Source of the DNA: Vreelandella rituensis | Lineage (GTDB): Bacteria; Pseudomonadota; Gammaproteobacteria; Pseudomonadales; Halomonadaceae | Reading direction: 5' to 3' | DNA: 64,000 nt | NCBI RefSeq assembly: GCF_003336665.1 | Contig: NZ_QPIJ01000006.1 | Coordinates: 1-64,000, forward strand | Shown: piece after piece, positions 56,527 through 64,000 of the stretch | Layout of the letters: each line of letters opens with the position of its first letter | How positions within the stretch are numbered: position 1 is the stretch's first letter | Position numbers and translations under genes: made by a program | Notes under the pieces: generated by a model | What the model was told of the DNA's origin: nothing | What the model saw: the letters and a program-made list of their open reading frames with translations, nothing else | Databases searched by the model: none

Positions 56527-59500
56527 CTAGCTCTCTAACTCGATATCGATGCCCAGCGAGCGGATTTCCTTCACCAACACATTGAAGGATTCCGGCATGC
56601 CTGCCTGCATGGTGTGATCGCCGTCCACGATGTTCTTGTACATCTTGGTGCGACCTTCCACATCATCGGACTTGACCGTGAGCATTTCTTGAAGCGTATA
56701 GGCCGCACCGTAAGCTTCCAGTGCCCAGACCTCCATCTCACCGAAGCGCTGACCACCAAACTGTGCCTTACCACCCAGCGGCTGCTGCGTTACCAGCGAA
56801 TAAGAGCCGGTGGAACGGGCGTGCATCTTGTCATCGACCAGGTGGTTGAGCTTGAGCATGTACATGTAGCCCACTGTCACCGGACGGTCAAAGAGATCCC
56901 CGCTACGCCCGTCGTAAAGTGCCATTTGCCCGGATTCCGGCAGATCGGCAAGCTTCAACAGGTGTTTGATCTCGTGTTCCTTGGCACCGTCAAATACCGG
57001 CGTGGCCATGGGAACACCGCCTTTCAAGTTCTTGGCCAGGGCGATGATTTCGTCGTCGGTCAGCGAATCCAGATCTTCGATCCGCGTTCCCGGCGTGTTG
57101 TAGACCTGCCCCAGGAAGTCACGAATTTCGGCGACCTGCTGACCACGTGCATCACGCAGCATGGCGTCGATTTTCATGCCCAACCCACGTGCGGCCATGC
57201 CCAGGTGAGTCTCGAGAATCTGACCCACGTTCATACGTGACGGTACACCCAAGGGGTTGAGGACCACGTCGACCGGCTCACCGTTATCGTCGAACGGCAT
57301 GTCTTCGATCGGCATGATGGCCGAGATGACACCCTTGTTACCGTGACGGCCGGCCATCTTGTCGCCCGGCTGAATACGACGCTTGACCGCCATATACACC
57401 TTGACGATCTTGAGCACGCCCGGTGCGAGATCATCGCCCTGGGTCAGCTTGCGCTTCTTGTCTTCGAAGCGCTCGTCCATTTCCTTGCGACGATTTTCTA
57501 GCTGCTCGTCAGCCTGAGCCAGCAGCTCATTGAACGCTTCATCCTGGAGGCGCAACTTGAACCACTGCTGGCGCGGCAGTTCGTCCAGATACTCATCGGT
57601 AAGCACGTCGCCTTTGCCAAGCGCAGGACCACCGTTGACCACCTGGCCTTCCAGGGTACGCTTGAGACGCTCGAACGTCGCATCTTCAGCAATACGGTAG
57701 GTTTCCTGGAGATCCTTGCGCACTTCATCGAGCTGCATGCGTTCGATAACAAGCGCGCGGGAATCCTTTTCCACCCCATCACGAGTGAAGACCTGGACAT
57801 CGATGATGGTGCCCTTGATGCCGGTCGGAGCGCGCAGTGAGGTATCTTTCACATCACTCGCCTTCTCACCGAAGATGGCACGCAACAACTTTTCTTCCGG
57901 TGTCAGCTGGGTTTCACCCTTGGGCGTCACCTTACCGACCAGAATATCCCCGGGGCCGACTTCAGCACCGATATACACCACGCCCGCTTCATCCAGTTTG
58001 GATAGCGCCGACTCGCCCACGTTGGGAATATCGGCGGTGATTTCTTCAGAGCCCAACTTGGTGTCCCGCGACACGCAGGTCAGCTCCTGGATATGGATGG
58101 TAGTGAAGCGGTCTTCCTGGACCACCCGCTCGGAAAGCAGGATGGAATCCTCGAAGTTGTAGCCGTTCCAGGGCATGAAGGCCATGCGCATGTTCTGGCC
58201 CAGGGCCAGATCGCCCATGTCGATAGACGGACCATCGGCCAGAATATCGTCACGTGCCACTACATCACCGGGGCGCACGATGGGGCGCTGGTTCATGCAG
58301 GTGTTCTGGTTGGAACGGGTGTACTTGGTCAGGTTGTAGATATCCACCCCGGCTTCACCGCCGATGATTTCATCTTCGTTGACCCGTACCACAACCCGGC
58401 GCGCATCCACCGAGTCGATCACCCCGCCACGCCGTGCCACGGCGCAGACGCCGGAGTCACGCGCCACGAAACGTTCCATGCCGGTACCCACCAACGGCTT
58501 CTCGGCACGCAGGGTCGGCACCGCCTGACGCTGCATGTTGGAACCCATCAGGGCACGGTTGGCGTCATCGTGCTCGAGGAACGGAATCAGGGCCGCGGCT
58601 ACGGATACCACCTGGCGCGGCGACACATCCATCAGCGTGACCTGCTCGGGACGCATGAAGGTGGTTTCACCCTTATGACGCACCTGCACCAGATCATCGC
58701 TGAGCTTGCCGGATTCATCCACGGCAGCCGATGCCTGAGCGATGACGTAATCACCTTCCTCGATTGCCGAGAGATGGACGATTTCATCGTTCAGCTGGCG
58801 GTCTATCACCTTGCGGTACGGCGTCTCGAGGAAGCCGTAGCTGTTGGTGTGACTATAGGTGGCCAGAGAGTTGATCAGGCCGATGTTCGGCCCTTCCGGT
58901 GTTTCGATCGGGCATAGACGGCCGTAGTGCGTGGCGTGAACGTCACGCACTTCGAAGCCGGCACGTTCACGGGTCAAACCACCCGGGCCAAGCGCCGAGA
59001 CACGCCGTTTGTGCGTCACCTCGGAAAGCGGATTGTTCTGGTCCATGAACTGCGAGAGCTGACTGGAACCGAAGAACTCCTTGACCGCCGCCGCCACCGG
59101 CTTGGCATTGATCAAATCCTGCGGCATCAGGCCTTCGCTCTCGGCCATCGAGAGGCGCTCCTTGACCGCACGCTCGACACGTACCAAGCCCACGCGGAAC
59201 TGGTTTTCGGCCATTTCGCCGACACAGCGAATACGACGGTTGCCCAGATGGTCGATATCGTCGACATTGCCGAAGCCGTTACGGATGCTGATCAATTCCT
59301 TGAGCACATCCAGAATATCGCGACGGTCGAGCACACCGGAACCGGTATCGGTATCGCGGCGCAGGCGACGATTGAACTTCATGCGTCCAACGCCCGACAG
59401 GTCGTAACGATCTTCAGTAAAGAACAGGTTGTGGAACAGCGTTTCGGCGGCTTCCTTGGTAGGCGGCTCGCCGGGACGCATCATGCGATAAATCTCCACC

Positions 59501-60603
59501 AACGCTTCAAGTGCTGAGTTGGTGGTGTCCAGCTTGAGGGTATCGGAGATGAACGAACCGCAATCCAGATCGTTGGTGTACAACGTTTCCAGTTGGGTAA
59601 TCTTCGCCTGACCCAGACGCTCCAGCAATTCCGGGGTGATTTCGGTATTACATGGGCAGATCAGCTCACCGGTGCTGGGGTCTACCTGATCCTTGGCCAA
59701 CGTTTTGCCGAACAGGTACTCCATCGGCACGTTCAGGCGCTCAAGGCCAGTTTTTTCCAACTGGCGGATATGCTTCTGGGTGATACGTCGACCTTCTTCG
59801 ACAATCACGTTGCCATCGGCATCCTGAATATCGAAGGTGGCAGTTTCACCGCGCAGGCGCGAAGGCACCAGCACGACAGAGAAACCGGATTTCTCCACAT
59901 GGAAGATGCTGGTTTCGAAGAATTCTCCGAGAATTTCCTCGGTGCTCATTCCCAGGGCACGCATCAGTACGCTTGCCGGCAGCTTGCGGCGACGGTCGAT
60001 ACGCACAAAAACGTTGTCTTTGGGATCGAATTCGAAGTCCAGCCAGGAGCCACGGTAAGGAATCACTCGAGCGGAGTATAAAAGCTTCCCCGAGGAGTGG
60101 CTCTTGCCCTTGTCGTGATCAAAGAACACACCGGGCGAGCGGTGCAGCTGGGAAACGATGACACGCTCGGTACCATTGATTACAAAGGTGCCGTTCTCGG
60201 TCATCAGGGGCATTTCCCCCATGTAGACTTCCTGCTCCTTGATATCCTTGATCGCCTTGTTGGAAGAGTCGCGATCGTAGATGATCAAACGAACCTTCAC
60301 GCGCAGCGGTGCCGAATAAGTCACGCCGCGCAACTGGCATTCCTTGACATCGAATGCTGGCGTACCAAAGCGATAGCTGACATATTCCAGCCCTGCGCTA
60401 CCGGAGAAGCTCTCGATCGGGAACACGGATTTGAACGCCGCGTGCAGGCCAATTTCATGGCGCTCGTCGGGCGAACGATCCTGCTGGAGAAAGTCGTAAT
60501 AGGAATCAAGCTGGATCGCCAGCAAGTAAGGCACATCCATCACTTGGGGCAGTTTGCCGAAATCCTTGCGGATGCGTTTTTTCTCAGTATATGAGTAAGC
60601 CAT
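56527..60603 (-). CDS. rpoB: RNA polymerase beta subunit
   Basis: A 1358-residue beta subunit. The rifampicin pocket ([20 protein letters not shown], then [12 protein letters not shown]) is wild type at every classical resistance position, so the strain is predicted to be rifampicin sensitive. The flap and C-terminal clamp ([20 protein letters not shown]) are intact. Separated from rplL by an attenuator. Confidence 0.98.
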   Translation of the reverse strand: MAYSYTEKKRIRKDFGKLPQVMDVPYLLAIQLDSYYDFLQQDRSPDERHEIGLHAAFKSVFPIESFSGSAGLEYVSYRFGTPAFDVKECQLRGVTYSAPLRVKVRLIIYDRDSSNKAIKDIKEQEVYMGEMPLMTENGTFVINGTERVIVSQLHRSPGVFFDHDKGKSHSSGKLLYSARVIPYRGSWLDFEFDPKDNVFVRIDRRRKLPASVLMRALGMSTEEILGEFFETSIFHVEKSGFSVVLVPSRLRGETATFDIQDADGNVIVEEGRRITQKHIRQLEKTGLERLNVPMEYLFGKTLAKDQVDPSTGELICPCNTEITPELLERLGQAKITQLETLYTNDLDCGSFISDTLKLDTTNSALEALVEIYRMMRPGEPPTKEAAETLFHNLFFTEDRYDLSGVGRMKFNRRLRRDTDTGSGVLDRRDILDVLKELISIRNGFGNVDDIDHLGNRRIRCVGEMAENQFRVGLVRVERAVKERLSMAESEGLMPQDLINAKPVAAAVKEFFGSSQLSQFMDQNNPLSEVTHKRRVSALGPGGLTRERAGFEVRDVHATHYGRLCPIETPEGPNIGLINSLATYSHTNSYGFLETPYRKVIDRQLNDEIVHLSAIEEGDYVIAQASAAVDESGKLSDDLVQVRHKGETTFMRPEQVTLMDVSPRQVVSVAAALIPFLEHDDANRALMGSNMQRQAVPTLRAEKPLVGTGMERFVARDSGVCAVARRGGVIDSVDARRVVVRVNEDEIIGGEAGVDIYNLTKYTRSNQNTCMNQRPIVRPGDVVARDDILADGPSIDMGDLALGQNMRMAFMPWNGYNFEDSILLSERVVQEDRFTTIHIQELTCVSRDTKLGSEEITADIPNVGESALSKLDEAGVVYIGAEVGPGDILVGKVTPKGETQLTPEEKLLRAIFGEKASDVKDTSLRAPTGIKGTIIDVQVFTRDGVEKDSRALVIERMQLDEVRKDLQETYRIAEDATFERLKRTLEGQVVNGGPALGKGDVLTDEYLDELPRQQWFKLRLQDEAFNELLAQADEQLENRRKEMDERFEDKKRKLTQGDDLAPGVLKIVKVYMAVKRRIQPGDKMAGRHGNKGVISAIMPIEDMPFDDNGEPVDVVLNPLGVPSRMNVGQILETHLGMAARGLGMKIDAMLRDARGQQVAEIRDFLGQVYNTPGTRIEDLDSLTDDEIIALAKNLKGGVPMATPVFDGAKEHEIKHLLKLADLPESGQMALYDGRSGDLFDRPVTVGYMYMLKLNHLVDDKMHARSTGSYSLVTQQPLGGKAQFGGQRFGEMEVWALEAYGAAYTLQEMLTVKSDDVEGRTKMYKNIVDGDHTMQAGMPESFNVLVKEIRSLGIDIELES

Positions 60604-60742
60604 CTGTATTCCCCAGCTTGTTCACCATGGGTGACCGATGCGTAGTCATCGCTGCCCGGCGGGCTTCGTCAGGCACTGACGGCAAGCTCCCTGTGGGGCA
60701 GCTCGCCGTCGTAATTCTTGAACGATATATCTTTAACAACAG

Positions 60743-60777
60743 AAAAAGGCCGACAGCGGGATTTCCCGCCGCCAGCC
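60743..60777 (-). terminator. rplL-rpoB attenuator
   Basis: On the minus strand a nested stem (GCGGGAAATCCCGC inside GGC...GTCGGCC) is followed by TTTTT, 140 bases before rpoB. A second stem-loop around 60680-60715 lies between it and rpoB. Partial termination here sets the lower level of rpoBC against ribosomal proteins. Confidence 0.8.
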
Positions 60778-60817
60778 GTGGAAGCTTACGCAGCGCGTGA
60801 AGCCGTGAGCACAATAA

Positions 60818-61186
60818 TTACTTGAGCTCGACGGTCGCGCCGGCGTCTTCCAGTTTCTTCTTGGCTTCTTCAGCGTCATCCTTGGACATGGCTTCCTTGA
60901 TGGTAGCCGGTGCGCCGTCAACGGCACCCTTGGCTTCCTTCAGGCCCAGACCAGTGATTTCGCGAACAGCCTTGATCACGTTGACTTTCTTGTCACCGGT
61001 AGCGGTCAGCACCAGGTCGAATTCAGTCTGTTCTTCTTCAACAGCAGCTTCGCCACCCGGGCCTGCAACCACGGCCGCAGCGGCAGAAACGCCGAACTTC
61101 TCTTCCATTGCCTCGATCAGCTCGACAACTTCCATTACGGACATGTCGGCAACAGCGGTAATGATATCGTCTTTGGTCAGTGCCAT
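60818..61186 (-). CDS. rplL: 50S ribosomal protein L7/L12
   Basis: A 122-residue stalk protein. I start at the second ATG (61186, [20 protein letters not shown]), because AGGA is seven bases upstream of it and only two from the first ATG (61192). N-terminal dimer domain, Ala/Gly hinge and a C-terminal factor-binding domain ([20 protein letters not shown]). Confidence 0.97.
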   Translation of the reverse strand: MALTKDDIITAVADMSVMEVVELIEAMEEKFGVSAAAAVVAGPGGEAAVEEEQTEFDLVLTATGDKKVNVIKAVREITGLGLKEAKGAVDGAPATIKEAMSKDDAEEAKKKLEDAGATVELK

Positions 61187-61284
61187 TTTCATTTCCTAAA
61201 CTTTGCGGGAGTTTCGACAACGCGAAAACTCAAGGATTCAATGTTCGGCTCGGGCGGTTCAAAACCACCCACGCAGGTACCGAT

Positions 61285-61788
61285 TTAAGCGGCTGCTTCC
61301 TGCTTCTGGTCGCGCAAGGCGGCCAAGGTCCGAACCAGCTTGCCGGCGGAGGCTTCTTTCATTACCGACATCAGCTTGGCGATAGCTTCATCGTACGTCG
61401 GCAGTGTTGCCAGACGGTCAATGTCGCTTGCCGGGATCAGCTCGCCTTCGTAGGCCAGCGCCTTGACTTCGAAGCTCTTCTCATCCTTGGAGAATTCCTT
61501 GAACAAACGAGCGGCAGCGCCCGGATGATCAGTGGAAAACGCCAACAGAGTCGGGCCCACGAAGCTATCGTTCAGGCATTCCCACTGGGTGCCTGACAGG
61601 GCGCGGCGTGCCAGGGTGTTGCGCACAACACGGATCTGGACACCATTCTCACGGGCCTGCTTGCGCAGGTCGGTCATCTTGCCGACCGTAACACCACGAG
61701 AATCGGCAACTACGACGGAGAGAGCGCCCTTGGCCGCTTCACTGACCTCGGCAACAATTGCTTTCTTGCCTTCAAGTGCTAGTGGCAC
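61285..61788 (-). CDS. rplJ: 50S ribosomal protein L10 (GTG start)
   Basis: A 167-residue L10, the stalk base that holds L12 dimers. The frame is open far upstream, but the family begins at [23 protein letters not shown] at 61788 with AAGGAG eight bases upstream fits both length and ribosome binding, so I use it. Upstream longer Met starts would add leader sequence. Confidence 0.93.
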   Translation of the reverse strand: MPLALEGKKAIVAEVSEAAKGALSVVVADSRGVTVGKMTDLRKQARENGVQIRVVRNTLARRALSGTQWECLNDSFVGPTLLAFSTDHPGAAARLFKEFSKDEKSFEVKALAYEGELIPASDIDRLATLPTYDEAIAKLMSVMKEASAGKLVRTLAALRDQKQEAAA

Positions 61789-62074
61789 AATGATCACTCC
61801 TTCGTGCCGGAACCTTGGTAGGAAGGCTCCGGTGGTTACCATCTCTTCCCGCCTGTGCTGTGGCGTCGTACGCGTACCGCACACACCGACGGGAAGCCTT
61901 GGGGATGGTGCCCACCAGCCTTGGCTAACTGGAGGCGACACCATCTGCGCAGGCGCCTGGGGCGATTAAGCCGCTCGTTCAAAACGAAGAGCGGCACCTG
62001 CGGTCTTTGACGGCGCCCCGAACGAATGGCACGGGGACCGCAAAGTTATTGCCTGTTACTCGACCCAGCCTGAT
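61789..62074 (-). promoter_or_regulatory. L10 leader region upstream of rplJ
   Basis: A 286-base gap before rplJ with strong secondary structure, including GCCGCTCTTCG paired with CGAGCGGC (61971-61996) and several GC-rich stems. In gammaproteobacteria the L10-L12 complex binds a kink-turn in this leader to repress rplJL. I infer the same here by position. No ORF of its own. Confidence 0.55.
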
Positions 62075-62767
62075 TTACACCAGTGCGGAATGGTCGAGGG
62101 TCAAACCCGGGCCCATGGTAGAGGACAGGGTCACTTTCTGGAGATAAATACCTTTGGACGTGCTCGGCTTGAGACGCTTCAGGTCGGCAACCAGCGCTTC
62201 CAGGTTGCCCTGGATGGCGGCGGCGTCAAAGTCGACCTTGCCCAATGTGGTATGAATGATGCCGTTCTTGTCGGTACGGAAACGCACCTGACCCGCTTTG
62301 GCATTCTTCACCGCGGTGGCGACATCTGGGGTCACGGTACCGACCTTGGGGTTCGGCATCAGACCGCGCGGACCGAGGATCTGGCCCAGCTGGCCAACCA
62401 CACGCATGGCGTCCGGCGAGGCGATAACCACGTCGAAGTCCATCACGCCTTTCTTGACCTGGTCAGCCAGGTCTTCCATGCCCACGATGTCGGCACCGGC
62501 TTCTTTCGCGGCGTCGGCATTGGCACCCTGGGTAAAGACGGCAACGCGCACGTCCTTGCCAGTACCATTGGGCATGACGGTGGCGCCACGCACGACCTGG
62601 TCGGATTTACGCGGGTCAACACCCAGGTTGATCGCGACATCCAGAGATTCATTGAACTTGACAGTGGACAGAGCGCTGAGCAGTGCCACGGCCTCTTCCA
62701 GCGGATAGGCCTTGTTAGTATCGACCTTTTCCTTGATCAGCTGGGCGCGCTTGGATAATTTAGCCAT
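62075..62767 (-). CDS. rplA: 50S ribosomal protein L1
   Basis: A 230-residue L1 of the mobile stalk that moves deacylated tRNA. In E. coli it represses rplKA. Core [20 protein letters not shown] and [20 protein letters not shown] are conserved. Confidence 0.97.
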   Translation of the reverse strand: MAKLSKRAQLIKEKVDTNKAYPLEEAVALLSALSTVKFNESLDVAINLGVDPRKSDQVVRGATVMPNGTGKDVRVAVFTQGANADAAKEAGADIVGMEDLADQVKKGVMDFDVVIASPDAMRVVGQLGQILGPRGLMPNPKVGTVTPDVATAVKNAKAGQVRFRTDKNGIIHTTLGKVDFDAAAIQGNLEALVADLKRLKPSTSKGIYLQKVTLSSTMGPGLTLDHSALV

Positions 62768-62769
62768 GA

Positions 62770-63201
62770 TCAGAGACCCTCCACGTTAAGGCCCATACTG
62801 CGGGCACTACCAGCAATGGTACGCACTGCGGCGTCGAGGTTGCCAGCCGTCATATCCGGCTCTTTGGTCTTGGCGATCTCTTCGAGCTGCTCGCGAGTCA
62901 CGGTACCGACCTTCTTCTTGTTCGGCTCACCGGAGCCAGACTTGATGCCGGCAGCTTTTTTCAGCAGCACGGCAGCAGGCGGGGTCTTGGTGACGAACGT
63001 GAAGCTACGGTCGGAATACACGGTAATCACGACAGGCGTCGGCAAGCCCGGCTCAATTTCTTGAGTCGCGGCATTGAACGCCTTGCAGAATTCCATGATG
63101 TTGACACCGTGCTGACCGAGGGCGGGACCTACGGGCGGACTCGGGTTGGCTTTACCGGCTGCAACTTGCAGCTTGATATAAGCCTTTACTTTCTTGGCCA
63201 T
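62770..63201 (-). CDS. rplK: 50S ribosomal protein L11
   Basis: A 143-residue L11 of the GTPase-associated centre, needed for RelA activation. I start at 63201 ([20 protein letters not shown]). The thiostrepton-contact N-terminal Pro loop ([20 protein letters not shown]) is wild type. Confidence 0.97.
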   Translation of the reverse strand: MAKKVKAYIKLQVAAGKANPSPPVGPALGQHGVNIMEFCKAFNAATQEIEPGLPTPVVITVYSDRSFTFVTKTPPAAVLLKKAAGIKSGSGEPNKKKVGTVTREQLEEIAKTKEPDMTAGNLDAAVRTIAGSARSMGLNVEGL

Positions 63202-63293
63202 CGTTATGCTCCAGTTGGGTTCAAGCGCCTTGCGGCTCCCCGGTAACATCGGGCCGGCATCGGTTGCCGACCCTCCATGAATTGAGTGCTACT

Positions 63294-63319
63294 GAACAAA
63301 CTATTTTCGAACAAACTAT
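63294..63319. repeat. Two direct repeats upstream of rplK
   Basis: GAACAAACTAT occurs at 63294-63304 and 63309-63319, one and a half helical turns apart, in the nusG-rplK gap where a promoter for rplKA is expected. Function unknown. Confidence 0.5.
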
Positions 63320-63360
63320 CTTTACGGACTACTTCTTACTTACGGGCCATTTCTTGCTGA

Positions 63361-63894
63361 CTACTCTTTTTCCACCTGGGCGAACTCGAGCTCGACAGGT
63401 GTTGAGCGACCAAATATCAGCACGCTGACATGCAGACGGCTCTTCTCATAGTTGACTTCTTCCACCACACCATTGAAATCCGCGAACGGCCCATCGGTGA
63501 CACGCACCGACTGACCCGGCTCGAACATGGTCTTTGGTCGCGGCTTGTCGACGCCTTCCTTGACACGATGCAGGATAGCGTCGGCTTCTTTTTGCGTGAT
63601 AGGTGCCGGCTTTTCCTTGGTGCCACCGATAAAGCCCATGACACGTGGCGTTTCATTGACTAGGTGCCAGGTCTCATCGTCCATTTCCATCTCGATCAAA
63701 ACATAGCCGGGATAGAATTTACGTTCACTCTTGCGGCGTTTGCCGTCACGCATTTCAACGACTTCTTCGGTCGGCACCAGGATCTCGCCAAAGCGGTCTT
63801 CCATGGCGTACATCTTCACGCGCTCGATCAATGAGCGCATGACGTGCTTTTCAAAACCGGAATAAGCGTGAATGACGTACCAACGCTTGGACAT
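63361..63894 (-). CDS. nusG: Transcription elongation/antitermination factor NusG
   Basis: A 177-residue NusG. I start at 63894 ([20 protein letters not shown]). The NGN domain binds the polymerase clamp. The KOW domain ([20 protein letters not shown]) binds Rho or S10. It lies directly after secE. Confidence 0.97.
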   Translation of the reverse strand: MSKRWYVIHAYSGFEKHVMRSLIERVKMYAMEDRFGEILVPTEEVVEMRDGKRRKSERKFYPGYVLIEMEMDDETWHLVNETPRVMGFIGGTKEKPAPITQKEADAILHRVKEGVDKPRPKTMFEPGQSVRVTDGPFADFNGVVEEVNYEKSRLHVSVLIFGRSTPVELEFAQVEKE

Positions 63895-63902
63895 GAAAAC
63901 TC

Positions 63903-64000
63903 CTAACCAATGACGCCGGACATTGCCCAGCCAAGAAGGGTATCGATCAACCACAGCATCAAACCGACCACCAATACGGCGACCAATACGATAGCAGTGG
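63903..64000 (-). CDS. secE: SecE translocase subunit, 3' end only
   Basis: The last 31 codons before a TAG at 63903-63905, reading [20 protein letters not shown] and ending SGVIG. This is the C-terminal transmembrane helix of SecE. The rest lies outside the window. Order secE-nusG is standard. Confidence 0.93.
   Translation of the reverse strand, partial: TAIVLVAVLVVGLMLWLIDTLLGWAMSGVIG

Noticed and set aside
61789-61944. An extended L10 N terminus ([11 protein letters not shown]...)
   Set aside because: The extra residues do not match L10, and a GTG with good AAGGAG spacing gives the family length.

Overview
The window looks like a chromosomal segment of a moderately GC-rich gammaproteobacterium, most likely a Halomonadaceae (Halomonas-like) species. 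This rests on the protein types and on the gammaproteobacterial order secE-nusG-rplKAJL-rpoBC-rpsLG-fusA-tuf-S10-spc-alpha. I have no database result behind the taxon. I saw no tRNA, rRNA or CRISPR array.

Layout. 1-620: the 5' part of an IS110-family recombinase at the window edge, next to a relic that looks like the right end of an IS605/TnpB element. 676-6860: a DUF3422 membrane protein, a large SDR-SPW-VKOR fusion, an amidase gene with an in-frame stop, and a lipoprotein. 7076-16738: a tiny ORF with its own terminator, an ABC exporter operon with an AttH/CrtC-like protein, argE, a YqiA-like esterase, a DUF6435 miniprotein, a ChaN-like protein and a diguanylate cyclase. 16892-21522: ntrC, ntrB and glnA, with a sigma-54 promoter and an NtrC site upstream of glnA. 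21651-27590: a glycosyltransferase-like protein, a frameshifted DUF29 gene, a Zur-type box followed by a small membrane ORF and znuCBA, a cupin protein, DUF6164 and gloA. 27905-31105: the thiME operon. 31102-33425: a DMT transporter and a SPOR-tailed D,D-carboxypeptidase. 33731-64000: the transcription/translation super-cluster, all on the minus strand.

The standout is at 27905-29680. The thiM leader holds a TPP riboswitch that is split in two by a 1.6-kb IscB/omega-RNA element. The 5' half (P1 5' strand and the complete P2-P3 arm) ends at 27984. The 3' half (P4-P5 arm and P1 3' strand) resumes at 29608. The two halves are complementary in P1, so the insertion sits in the junction between the two TPP-sensing arms. 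All RuvC and HNH catalytic residues of IscB are intact. By the known logic of IscB elements, the omega-RNA guide would be copied from the P2-P3 arm of the riboswitch, so the nuclease is predicted to recognise the unoccupied riboswitch allele. The last codons and the stop of iscB lie in riboswitch sequence, and the thi promoter appears to read into the element.

Regulatory circuits visible elsewhere: NtrB/NtrC with the sigma-54 promoter of glnA; Zur with znuCBA; an SD-sequestering hairpin before thiM; and an attenuator between rplL and rpoB.
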